A stretch of 12,542 nt of DNA from Nephromyces sp. MM_2019 (taxonomy: Eukaryota > Apicomplexa > Aconoidasida > Nephromycida): positions 3,674 through 16,215 of the forward strand of contig JADHZB010001432.1 in the NCBI GenBank assembly GCA_015657535.1. Reading direction: 5' to 3'. A program made the position numbers and the translations under genes. Shown here piece after piece: positions 1-8,729 of this stretch. Below the pieces are notes generated by a model. The model was not told where the DNA came from. It searched no databases and saw only the letters and a list, made by a program, of their open reading frames with translations. Numbering within the stretch: the first letter of the stretch is position 1; each line of letters opens with the position of its first letter.

Positions 1-2
1 CA

Positions 3-104
3 GGGTGTGTTTTCGTGTGTGTGTTTTCAGGGTGTGTTTTCGTGTGTGTTTTCAGGGTGTGTTTTCGTGTGTGTGTTCAGGGTGTGTTTTCGTGTATGTT
101 AGCG
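3..104 (+). repeat. 25-27-nt tandem repeat, about 3.7 copies
   Basis: Units begin at 3, 30, 55 and 80 with GGGTGTGTTTTCGTGTGTG followed by a variable TTTTCA. The last copy decays after GTTTTCGTGTATG. The array probably continues left of the window. Confidence 0.85.
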
Positions 105-624
105 CATGTCTACATGTCTGTTGGAGTGTGTGTGTTTGGAGTGTGTTCTGGTGTGTATTGGTGCATGTGCTGGTGTGTGTGTCGCTGCGTGTGTATTAGC
201 GCGTGCCCGTCGGTTTTGTGTGTATCGGTGTGCTCGAGTGTGTCTATTTACGCGTGTATGTATTGACCTACTGTTATGATGGTACTGATATGTTTGCTCG
301 AGGGATTGCCTACCATGCGTTAGAGTGTGTGTGTGCGTGTGTATCTTCTAGTATTTCAGTGTAATGTTAATATTCATATGTTAGCTTGTTGCTGTACGAG
401 TGTGTCAGTGTATTAAATTGGGTCTATATCTTGGTGTGTTATTGTGTGTGTGTGCCGGCATGTTTGTGCGGATCTGTGTCTGAACTTGTTTGTGATCTTG
501 TTGGTGTGTCTGCGTATGCTTTGGCGTATTACTGTGTTTTCTATTTTAGTGTGTGCGTATGCAGTGATGTGCTAGTGTGCTAGTTTGCGTGTGTGCTGGT
601 GTGTTTTGCATTCAAGTACTTGTA

Positions 625-890
625 TGTGTGTTATCACGTTAGCGTGTATGGGTGTGTGTGCTGCTTTGCTAGTGTGTGTGCTATCACGCCTATGTGTGCA
701 TTCCTGTGTTAGTATGTGTGTTATCACACTATTTGGTATTCATTCCTCTAATCCCCATACTAGCGTGTGTGTCATCAAACCTGTGTGTGCATTCTTGCGC
801 TAGTGTGTGTGTTATTGCACTATTTGGTGTGCATTCCTCTACTCCCCCTGCCTTGTGCGTGTGATATCTCAACTCCTGGTATACTTTGTT
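625..890 (+). repeat. Degenerate about 91-100-nt tandem repeat
   Basis: A 48-nt segment at 709-756 (containing CACTATTTGG and CATTCCTCTA) recurs at 800-847 with few changes. The segments starting at 669 and 769 (CTAG-TG repeat-ATCA-...-TGTGTGCATTC) are also copies. The unit alternates TG runs with ATCAC-type breaks. Confidence 0.7.
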
Positions 891-1100
891 CGTGTGTGTG
901 TGCAGCAGCCTATCTCTACTCTAAAACTCTGCTTGTGCTGATGCTTTTCCCCCGTCGCTAAGTGTCTCCCTCTAAGGCCTGCACAAAGTCTAAATACTGC
1001 ATCTCCTTCAAAATGTCTCCTACCTACCTTCTCCTAGCCTTTTCGCTGAAGCTGAAGATTCCCCCCTCCTCCTCATCTTTATATTGCTCTTTGCTCTCAA

Positions 1101-1988
1101 ATGAAAACTATCAAAAGTTTAAGCTGCAGAGAAAAGCAGCTGCTGAGTAGAAGAAAAGCTTCTGCATTCACACACAGCGTTTGCGAGTGTACGTACACCG
1201 AACACACCAAGCTTCTTCTTGGCGGGTATGACCTTTTCTCTAGCACACACAGTATTTTATGCAGGAAGAGGAGAACAGAAGCCTGTGCTAACTCAAGTGA
1301 TGCACTTTATGCTTTACAAGTTGAATAGTGTGTGTGTGGTTGAGTGTGTATCGATTTGGGTGTGTGTGTGTGTGTGGTGTCGATTGCGTGTGCGTCGGCT
1401 TGGATCTGTTTAGTCAGTTTGAGTGCCTCTGCATCGGCATGATTGCCTTGGTTTTGGCTTGAGTGTGTGCACTTGTCGGCTTGACTGTGTGCGTGGGCTT
1501 GAGTGTGTCTATTTTGGCCTGAACGTGTGTGCGTGGGCATTATGGTTTGTGAAATGCTTAGCACAAAGAGTAAAACCTACTTTTATCATATTTTGATACT
1601 TGTAAACTCAACTGTATAGTCTGTGTGCGTGTACGTATGATTAATGATACCCGACTGTGTGTGCGCATACCTAAAACATTACCAAACTGTGTAGATTTCA
1701 CACACAATATCCAACTGTAAAGTAGTTTACCTGTGGATGTCACAGATACTACCCAACGATGTATGTGCGGATATCGCGCATACTAGCCAACTGTATTTGC
1801 GTGTGTGTATGGATATTACGCATACACTAGCTAACTATGTGTGTGAAGATAGCACACACACTAACTACCCAGCTATATGTGTGATACACACATTGGCAGC
1901 CTTCCCTCCCACAGAACCAAATGATCTAGCTCACACGCACACTTTGATATATCTAAACAGCTTAAGTAGTTTAAAGCTTCTTGAATAA
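1101..1988 (+). CDS. Small three-exon gene, product not recognised
   Basis: Plus-strand exons 1101-1188, 1244-1327 and 1915-1988 join in frame to 81 codons plus TAA. The first exon starts at ATG 1101 (MKTIKSLSCREKQLLSRR). Its donor GTACGT lies inside the palindrome at 1188-1197, so the first intron is only 55 nt and ends CTTTTCTCTAG. Exon 2 reads HTVFYAGRGEQKPVLTQVMH onward and leaves at a GTGTGTG donor typical of this window. The second intron (1328-1914) is TG-rich on the sense strand and ends CTTCCCTCCCACAG. The terminal exon reads PNDLAHTHTLIYLNSLSSLK before the stop. I recognise no domain. Exons 2 and 3 look firmer than exon 1, which might be 5' UTR or an internal exon of a longer gene extending left. 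The minus strand of 960-1110 also has a protein-like reading, so the strand is not fully settled. Confidence 0.4.
1625..1905. repeat. Tandem array of small TG/CA hairpins, about 30-45 nt per unit
   Basis: Units begin with a CCAACTGT-like head followed by TG-rich arm, GATAT-like loop and CA-rich arm. Examples are GTATGTGCGGATATCGCGCATAC at 1759-1781 in near-palindromic form, TGTATG-GATATTA-CGCATACA near 1805-1828, and GTGTGTG-AAGATA-GCACACAC near 1839-1860. Earlier diverged units lie at about 1650-1745. This lies in the second intron of the small plus-strand gene model. Confidence 0.6.
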
Positions 1989-2249
1989 CACGCAAAAACA
2001 CTAGAAAGGATCACCTGTACGTACACCAAAGGAATTCCTGCTCCTTCAAAGCCAAATTCCCACTTTTTTGTCGAATTAGCGATTTATTCAGTAGTTGAAA
2101 CGATGAACAAAGTCACCATCTTCATTATTCACCATGCATGAAGAATAAACTCATCTTTTCAGCTAAAAACTTGAGAAAAATCATCATCTTCTTCTTTTAA
2201 GAGATTTTCGGCTTTTTCTCGAGAACTTTATCCCCCTCTTCCTCATCCT
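1989..2249. other. Convergent 3' region between two genes
   Basis: This lies between TAA 1986-1988 (+) and TAG 2252-2250 (-). It holds the TGTACGTACA copy at 2016-2025 and AT-rich DNA with AATAAA-like ATTATTCA/AGAATAAAC near 2125-2150. It probably contains both 3' UTRs. No exon was seen. Confidence 0.5.
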
Positions 2250-3586
2250 CTACTCCTCTACTACGTTCTCTCCTTCTTCTACAGCTGAGTTCTCAGCATC
2301 ACATTTCTTTGCCTCTCCAGAATCATCTAAAACAGTTATTAAGTTGAAATTTGCAGATTTCCTCCTTCTATCAGCCTCTAGCTTTTCTGAAGGCTGCTGC
2401 ACACACTGCACTCTACCACCAGCTTCAACGACTCCCTTTTGAATCCCTAGTCTTTTCTCCTGTGTGTTCGTTTCTTTACCAAGCGTAAGCAAGCTTGAGA
2501 TGCGAATAGACCCTACGCTTTCATCATAAGAAAATGCCGTTTTGCCTTCATTTGAATGCTTAGATGTGTGTATGCGATATTTTGCAGAGATTTTATCCTT
2601 CACTTCTTCTTCCTCCTCTTCTTTGATTAAAAAGCCGGTTTTCCCACTTTTAAGGGTTTTTTCCTCTTTTAAATCAGGAAAAGTAAAACAATTGGGGGGT
2701 TTTAGATGTATTTTATATTTTGATGCGGTGGTGTATATACACACACACACGCACACGGATGCACACAGAAACACAGGCATACACACATACACAAATACAC
2801 GATGAGATTAGAGGAAAAGATGAGCGAGTTTACGTCCATATGATATTCCATAATAGGAAAGTGTAAATACACACACAAAAACACATACATATAGCACACA
2901 TGCACAAACACACACAGATACACACTCGACACATACCTACAGCACACACACATGCTTGAATAGCAGCAAATTATAGTTTTCCTACGCTATTATTGCTTAC
3001 TTTTTTCGGGAGTGAGCCTCTTTAAGATATCAGGAAGCTGAAGAAAACAGTAACGAAGAAGTGAAAAAATATCAAAAAGAAAAGCACTAGTGAGTACATT
3101 TAGACACACACACATACACACACAGAAACACACACACACAGAAACACACACACACAGAAACACACACACACACATACACACACACAGAAACACACACACA
3201 CACACACAGAAACACACACACAGAAACACACACACACACACACAGAAACACACACACACACACACAGAAACACGCACACACACACAGAAACACGCACACA
3301 CACCCAGAAACACACACACACACACACAGAAACACGCACACACACACAGAAACACGCACACACACACACAGAAACACGCACACACACAGAAACACAGAAA
3401 CACGCACACACACAGAAACACACACACACATTGTATGTTTAAAATCTGCTAGGCTCTGCATCAGCGAGCAAGCTCCGAAAATTAACTTCAGAAACAACAC
3501 GCTCACCTCATCAGCAGCAGTTTGCACTATCGACCAGTGAAACTGCACTACCGACATCATAAACTGTAGCTTCTTAGAGGCAGCAC
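2250..3586 (-). CDS. 3' part of a multi-exon gene, Lys/Glu-rich product, function unknown
   Basis: Four phase-compatible exons on the minus strand: 3586-3507 (ends TAADE, donor GTGAGC), 3455 to about 3426 ([10 protein letters not shown], running into a GT repeat), 3037-3001 ([12 protein letters not shown], donor GTAAGC after a strong TTTTCTTCAG acceptor), and 2665-2250 ending in TAG. The last exon encodes 137 residues, hydrophilic and charged, with an acid run [12 protein letters not shown] near its start and an acidic end [11 protein letters not shown]. The first listed exon contains [18 protein letters not shown], which could be an amphipathic helix. I see no recognised domain. An upstream exon is needed, because 3586 begins in phase 1; possible pieces lie between 3600 and 4080 but none could be placed. 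The gene follows the ZNHIT2-like gene in tandem and converges on the small plus-strand gene. The splice after 3426 is ambiguous because the exon runs straight into GTGTGT. Confidence 0.6.
2732..2960. repeat. CA-rich tract in the last intron of the Lys/Glu-rich gene
   Basis: The plus strand is CA-rich, so TG-rich in the sense of the minus-strand gene. It starts with the TGTATATACA palindrome, which lies 66 nt upstream of the 3' splice site at 2666. No other feature was seen between 2666 and 3000. Confidence 0.6.
3103..3431. repeat. (CA)n array punctuated by CAGAAACAC
   Basis: About 330 nt of CACACA runs are broken regularly by CAGAAACAC or CAGAAACACGC at spacings of roughly 12-28 nt. It lies inside an intron of the minus-strand gene, where it reads GTGTTTCTGTGTG. 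The open frames through it encode only Thr/His or Cys/Val repeats. Confidence 0.95.
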
Positions 3587-3599
3587 CTGAAAGGCCCTC

Positions 3600-4084
3600 A
3601 ATAAGTAGATATTACGCTTCGCACACAGTGCGTACGCGTGTGCGATGATTGGGTGGAGTGCTGGGCATCACAGCACTTGCTCACACACATGGAAAGTATC
3701 TTCAAGCAAAATTTTCCTTAGACATGTAACACACACGGCATTTAGCACCAACTGAGTCGCAGAGCATACACGACATAGCACACACAAAATATAGCATAAA
3801 CAGCACGTAGAGTGCACACAACACATACAGCATAAGAAGCACACACAGAACAGACAAAGCACTGCCCAAACAGCACACGCAACACACTAAAGAAAAAAAA
3901 AAAACACACACACAACCCAACACACACAACACGGACATAATTCAACCCAACACACACAATACCAACACAACTGAAAACCTTCATAGCACAAATCCTCACA
4001 CACAAGCTCATGAGCTTCAGCCAGCAATCACTATGTTATACACACAGAAATATTAGCGACTTCAGCTGGATGTAGAGCATCTGC
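3600..4084. other. Spacer between tandem minus-strand genes, CA-rich
   Basis: This lies between the ZNHIT2-like stop codon and the first placed exon of the downstream gene. It must contain the 5' exon(s) of that gene. A candidate Met with donor (MSLCVRICAMK, then GTTTTC) lies near 4011-3979 on the minus strand, but its phase does not fit 3586. An A13 run is at about 3891-3904. Otherwise it is CA-rich. Confidence 0.4.
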
Positions 4085-7000
4085 TCAGTGTACATACACC
4101 GAAAGCTTAGATGGTGTGTGTGCTTCTAGCAGAGAAGCATGAATACCCCTCTTCAGTATCAAAAAATCACACACATACCCACTGAGAAACTCTTCATCTT
4201 CATAGATCCTCCGATGTTTCCAATCTCCTTCTTAGAAGATAAATTTCCTTCCTTAAAGCAGTTGAATACAATATCTTTAACTTCCTGAAAACAACAGTGG
4301 AAGAGGAGGAAGAGAATCAAGGAGAGGAAGAAGATGAAGAGGAGGAAAACCATGAGAAGAAGAAGAAGATTATAGAAAGAAGAGGGAGACTTAAAACATC
4401 AAAAGAGCAAAACAACCAAAGCAAAGACAACGACTTCGCTAAGTATCAACTTTAACCCTCCTATCAGCAGAAATGTCTTGCTTCACCATAGCAAACAACT
4501 CTACCCACACACGCACACATTCCAAAAAAATGCACAATTGAGCATATCTGCAACCATCCAAGAAATACTACCTAGCCCCCCAAATCTCCAAGAGGACATC
4601 CCACAAGAAGCAAAAGAGTTATCTCCGGAGCAGCTGTGTGCGCGCGAGAGGAGGGGGTGTATATACACCTCCTCATTCAGTGAAAAAAGCCCTCAAATTC
4701 AGTGTAAAACTCACCTTCAGCATGTAACTCGCCTTTTCTTTGCTTTCAAGGATATTAATCACATCTTGAATGCATTTCACATTGAAGGCAAGGTCTTGGC
4801 TATGGATAGGAGGCTGCACACACACTAATATAGGCATAAAATAACGGCACACACATATATGCATAAATTAGCACCACAAACAGAAGGATATATTACAACA
4901 GAAAACAAAGAAGCACAGACTATTGGTCTCATCCTTCAGCATTTGCAGCAGTGTACGTACACTGATGAAAGAATTTTTCAAACAAAAAGAAACTTCTGAA
5001 AGGCAGCCTGGAATGCTATGATATACAAGACACACGCACATATTTGACTGCCTATGAAAAGTTATGCTCTAGTATGTAGAGAGAAACACATACACACATA
5101 GCGAGAGAAAGAGATGAACAGATGCACACACAGATACTCAGACAAACACACACACACAAATCATACACAATAAGACAAGCCAGCACATATGCCAACATAC
5201 AGACAAATACGCACCGCAACACACACACATAAACCAAACCTGTGTAGCAGCCCGTAACTGCTTCATCAAACATTCCACAATCAAAGGTGGAGGAGGTTCC
5301 CTTACATATATGCACTGCACACAACATCACACAGAATCCCAATTTCAAGGAAGGGAGAAGAAGAAGAAGAAGAGTGAGAATAAGAAAAAGAAGAAGAAGA
5401 TGAAGAAGAAGAAGAAGAAGAAGATGAAGAAGAAGAAAAAGAAGAAGAAGAAAAAGAAGAAGAAAAAGAAGAAAAAGAAGATGAAGAAGAAGAAAAAGAA
5501 GAAAAAGAAGATGAAGAAGAAGAAAAAGAAGATGAAGAAGAAGAAGAGTGAGAATAAGAAAAAGAAGAAGAAGAAGAAGAAAAAGAAAAAGAAAAAGAAG
5601 ATGAAGAAGAAGAAGAAGAGTGAGAATAAGAAAAAGAAGAAGAAGAAAAAGAAGAAAAAGAAGAAAAAGAAGAAAAAGAAGAAGAAAAAGAAGAAGAAAA
5701 AGAAGAAAAAGAAGAAAAAGAAGAAGAAAAAAAAGAAGAAAAAGAAGATGAAGAAGAAGAAGAAAAAAAAGAAGAAGAAAAAGAAAAAGAAGAAGAAAAA
5801 GAAGAAGAGTGAGAATAAGAAGAAGAAGATGAAGAAGAAGAAAAAGAAGAAGAAGAAGAAGAAAAAAAAGAAGAAGAAGAAGAAAAAGAAGAAGAAAAAG
5901 AAGATGAAAAAGAAGATGAAAAAAAAGAAGAAGAAAAAGAAGAAGAAGAAGATGAAGAAAGTTACAGCGGATTCCTGAAAAAGGAAAAAAGCATCAAGAA
6001 GTAAGCAGAGTATAAGTTGCAATGCAAAAAACCAGCGACATAAGCACACACTCGCATACCCACACACATAGACTGCTCCTCTGACGAACACAAACACACA
6101 AAAACAGAGATTTCCAGCTACCCCTCTTCTTATGCATAGTAGCCGCATGCACGACTATTCATAATTTTTTCAATACATCAAACTCTAGGCAACTGAAAGA
6201 GGTTTTTCGCACACACACATCTTCAAAGTACCTCACAAAGGGCTAAGAGATGACTACCAGATGCTCCCAAATCTTCCTTCCAATCTCCTAATGTCATCCT
6301 CATCAAATGAACGTATGCGTAACTACAAAGAAAATCCAGCAAACACACTGAAAAACTTTAAACTAATAGATGAAGCAGTGGTGTACGTACATCCCCCAGA
6401 AAACGGGGGAAACAAGAGAAAAAAAGCGAGAAATCATGGCATTCTGTGTGTATCTGTGAGCGTGGGTGTATGCATACCTTCACCCAGATGCAGAGCGCTG
6501 GGCCAGAGCTATTGCACACATAAAGAAAGATGTAGGGAGGTAAGTTGGAAAAATCGTACACACACAATAGAGCATACACCAATAGATAGAGCCATCGCAC
6601 ACACACACACACACTAGAATACACAGAGGCAGGATGAAAATATCGCACACACACAAAATACACACAGAGCTAGATAGAACTATTGTACATACAAAGTGAA
6701 CCAATATCGTTAGGTAACACCACACACAAGCTTGAATGCCTACTCACCAAATTTGCACCACAGTACCACCGACCAGAATGTTGGGAGGGAAAGATCGCAT
6801 ACCACAACACACATGAGGGGGTGTACATACACTCCCTAAAGCGGTGAGGTTAATCTGAAGGCAAAGAAGCAGCTTTTGCATGTTCAAGAGGAGTAGCTAA
6901 GGCTTGAAGCTTTATAATAGGAAGCAAATGGTGTGTGTGCAGATTAAGTGGTGGTAGATAAGGTGTGTGTGCAGCGAATTTATAGCAACGCACAGCTGCT

Positions 7001-8700
7001 CTGAAAATTCAGTGAGTCTTCAGCTTCAGCAGACTGTCTGGCATGATATAGAGTTTGAATATTGGAAGGCTTTCAAAAACTATCTGCCCTGTGCACAGAA
7101 GTTAAAATAATGTAGTGGGCGTGTGTGTGTGTGAGAAAGCACAAGCCTTTTCACGCTTCTTAAGCTCTCGACTGTGTGTCTTGGTGTATGCAAAAACTCT
7201 TAACGCTCTAATACTTCAAACGCTGTGAAGTAGCTTATACGTGAGTAACAGTACACCCGGTGACACCAAAAAAAATACACACATAGTGCTCCGCTACACA
7301 CATAATCTCTAACTTACATCAATCCACCAAGGAGTGAACACACCAAGATGCTCATCAAGCTTGGAGCTTCGTAAAGCCGACTGAAACATCTTCAACTCCA
7401 CCTCAGTGAGGTTCTCCATCGTTAGCTCTCCATCTGATACAAACAGAAAGAAGCGCATATACAAGCAGCAATAACCAAACAGAGAAGCAGAGATAAGCAC
7501 ATATAAATGATGCTACACACACATATATAGACCCACACAAATACCACAAAAAACCACCACCAGTACACACGCACACACCTTCAGCCAGTTTGATGAGGTT
7601 TTCAAGCCTCGCTTCTTCAATATCTCCCTCTTCTTCCTCCTCATCTTCATCTGAACTAGCCTTAGATACTGCATCTTCTTCACCTTCTTCATCAGCTTCA
7701 TCTACACCGAAAGTATCTTCATCAAAACTGAAACTATGAAGCTTAGACAAAAGTTTCTCAAACTCCTTCGTTTCATCTATCGTAGCCTTTTGAGACTTCA
7801 AATGACTTACGATCTGCTCTTGGCTGAAGGTTTCCACGCACTTCTCATTGTGTCTCTGAATGCGTGTATTTGTGTAAATCAGTAGTTTAAGTGTACGTAC
7901 ACTGAAGGAGGGGTGAGATAGGATCGTATGTATGTGTGTGTGTGTGTGTGAAAGCCAGAGAGGTAGGGCTGCAGGTGCTTGCGCGACGGGGAGAGAGGCA
8001 GTATCGTATGGGTGTGTGAAGGGGGGAGAGGTATGGTCGTCTGCGTTAAGGGAAGAGAGGTATAGCCGCGTGTGGGTGAATAAAGGAGAGCGGATTATGT
8101 TTCTCCTTGAAGGATAGAGAGGTACGACAATGTGTTTGTACAAAGCAAGGAAAGATAGCATAGTGTGTGGATGTATGTGAAAGCAACAAAGATAGGATAG
8201 TCGGTGTTTGTACGCGAAGTAAGCGAATATATGTTAGTGTACGTACACTGAGTAAGACAAGTATATTTCGCATGTAAGCAAGCAACATAGCCTTGTAAAA
8301 TCGTACACTATACCACCGCTGAAATGAAGACAATACCCGCCTACAGTATATAGCACACAATGCATTATGAGAACGATAACCGGCGTGTGTTAGGTAACTC
8401 ACACACACAGTGAAGCATCAGCTTGTACGAAACCTTTACCTTATAGCAGCCCAGAGAACAGTATATTATCCCACATCGTGGACACACATAGCGATGCCTC
8501 TGCTCATTACATCTGAGAAGAAAGAAATACGTCTACGAAGAAGGGATTGTGTGCGAACTTGTATGTGAAGGCAAGATATGTGTGAACTTGTGTGCAAAGG
8601 CAAGGGTGTGCAACTCTCTTTCAAATGGTTGTGTGTAAGCCTAATAAACGTAATGTAATCACTGGTGAGAAGCACAACACCACAGCAAGCAGCAATTCAT
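4085..8700 (-). CDS. ZNHIT2: ZNHIT2-like HIT zinc-finger protein, 11 exons
   Basis: Exons on the minus strand: 8700-8684, 8512-8440, 7855-7579, 7433-7318, 6854-6748, 6322-6258, 5314-5240, 5015-4984, 4813-4715, 4284-4179, 4125-4085. They total 1008 nt (335 residues plus TGA). All introns are GT-AG and all phases join. Seen: a complete HIT zinc finger, with ligand pairs C4/C7, C16/C19, C24/C28 and H32/C36 (motifs CLLC, CPRC, CSLGC, RHNEKC). A linker rich in Asp/Glu covers about residues 77-112. TPWWID lies near 156-161 and CYAYVHLMRMTLGDW near 197-211. The C-terminal helices include IQDVINILESKEKA near 268-281. Known: this order (HIT finger, PWW, YAY..R..GD, Dv..iL) is typical of ZNHIT2, about 400 aa in human, an R2TP/RUVBL-associated factor in U5 snRNP assembly. 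Inference: same role here. Exons 5015-4984 and 5314-5240 are the least certain. An extra in-phase exon from 7083 (residues IVFESLPIFKLYIMPDSLLK) is possible but lacks a clear donor. Confidence 0.85.
4285..4714 (-). other. Intron of the ZNHIT2-like gene with palindrome and pyrimidine tract
   Basis: The donor GTGAGT follows MLK and the acceptor is TTGTTTTCAG. The palindrome at 4658-4667 lies about 47 nt inside the 5' end. The 3' part (about 4285-4385) is a long CTTCTTCTC-type pyrimidine tract. An apparent plus-strand ORF (4478-4828) covers this intron and its flanking exon but has no support beyond openness. Confidence 0.7.
5348..5960 (+). repeat. 610-nt purine tract (GAA/AAG) in an intron
   Basis: The tract is almost pure A/G on the plus strand, with occasional GATGAA and four TGAGAATAAG interruptions (AGAGTGAGAATAAG at 5371, 5545, 5617 and 5806). 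It lies in the 943-nt intron 6257-5315 of the ZNHIT2-like gene, on whose sense strand it is a giant pyrimidine tract. Frames through it give only poly-Lys or poly-Phe and are not genes. Confidence 0.95.
6323..6747 (-). other. Intron of the ZNHIT2-like gene holding two palindromes
   Basis: The donor is GTGAGT at 6747 and the acceptor TTTTCTTTGTAG ends at 6323. It contains TGTACATACA at 6684, TGTACGTACA at 6382 and a C5/G5 hairpin at 6393-6409. The sense strand is TG-rich. Confidence 0.7.
6855..7317 (-). other. Intron of the ZNHIT2-like gene, 463 nt
   Basis: The donor is GTAAGT at 7317 and the acceptor GCTTCTTTGCCTTCAG ends at 6855. Unlike most introns here it has TG runs on the antisense strand (6932, 6963, 7118). 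The stretch 7083-7015 may contain an additional exon. On the plus strand 6970-7108 can be read as a protein-like ORF ending in TAA, which I treat as a shadow. Confidence 0.55.
7856..8439 (-). other. Intron 2 of the ZNHIT2-like gene, 584 nt, with two palindromes
   Basis: The donor GTAAAG follows CYK and the acceptor ATTCAG precedes RHNEKC, so the intron splits the HIT zinc finger. The branch-site-like TACTGAT lies between the palindrome at 7892 and the acceptor. The interior 7905-8235 is listed separately. Confidence 0.8.
7950..8215 (+). repeat. Degenerate about 30-35-nt tandem repeat inside intron 2
   Basis: Units begin GAGAGGTA or a variant (near 7958, 7990, 8025, 8055, 8085, 8115), followed by a Y-R-rich TCGTATGGGTGTGTGAAGG-like body. 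Later units decay to AAAGATAGSATAGT near 8150 and 8187. The TG bias is on the plus strand, opposite to the flanking intron sequence. Confidence 0.55.
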
Positions 8701-8719
8701 AGTAGCAAAATATGGGTGA

Positions 8720-8729
8720 TGTACGTACA
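8720..8729 (-). promoter_or_regulatory. Palindrome 20 nt upstream of the ZNHIT2-like start codon
   Basis: The exact TGTACGTACA copy ends 20 nt before ATG 8700-8698, and a second copy lies 227 nt further upstream (8956). The position fits a promoter or 5' UTR element. This role is inferred from position only. Confidence 0.4.

Larger units (their letters stand above)
1..960 (+). repeat. TG-rich repeat DNA with tandem subrepeats
   Basis: Nearly all of this stretch is (TG)n with interruptions on the plus strand. That is the composition of sense-strand introns elsewhere in the window, so it may be an intron or 5' flank of the plus-strand gene. No exon was recognised. Two organised parts are listed separately (3-104 and 625-890). 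The ORFs here translate as Cys/Val repeats and are not considered genes. Confidence 0.6.

Noticed and set aside
960..1110. Minus-strand protein-like reading (ESKEQYKDEEEGGIFSFSEK, later GDILKEMQYLDFVQALEG)
   Set aside because: It is interrupted by an in-frame TAG with no plausible intron around it, and it conflicts with the plus-strand model. Not resolved, so not annotated.
3103..3431. CRISPR-like or satellite array
   Set aside because: Spacing is irregular, there are no unique spacers, and it is a compound microsatellite in a eukaryotic intron.
3087..3560. Cys/Val-rich and Thr/His-rich ORFs over the CA array
   Set aside because: Simple-repeat translations. Only the exon 3586-3507 portion has splice sites and normal composition.
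4478..4828. Plus-strand ORF with natural-looking composition (SISATIQEILPSPPNLQEDI)
   Set aside because: It overlaps an intron and exon 4813-4715 of the minus-strand gene, which has phase-consistent splice sites. The CA-rich background yields His/Thr stretches in it.
5310..5978. Long Lys-rich ORF on the plus strand and the matching poly-Phe ORF on the minus strand
   Set aside because: Pure translation of the GAA/AAG purine tract, which lies in an intron of the ZNHIT2-like gene.
6190..6617. Protein-like plus-strand reading (PNLPSNLLMSSSSNERMRNY and onward)
   Set aside because: The minus strand of the same stretch encodes YAYVHLMRMTLGDW with good splice sites and phases, a ZNHIT2 hallmark. 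The plus reading is a shadow.
6970..7108. Plus-strand terminal exon reading ending in TAA (QQTVWHDIEFEYWKAF)
   Set aside because: It looks convincing, but it lies antisense within an intron of the ZNHIT2-like gene and has no matching upstream exon on plus once the shadows are removed. Kept only as a caution.
8250..8318. Possible exon RWYSVRFYKAMLLAYMRN on the minus strand, resembling the end of a HIT finger
   Set aside because: RHNEKCVETFSQEQ at 7855 supplies the last zinc ligands in the right phase, so this is intronic.
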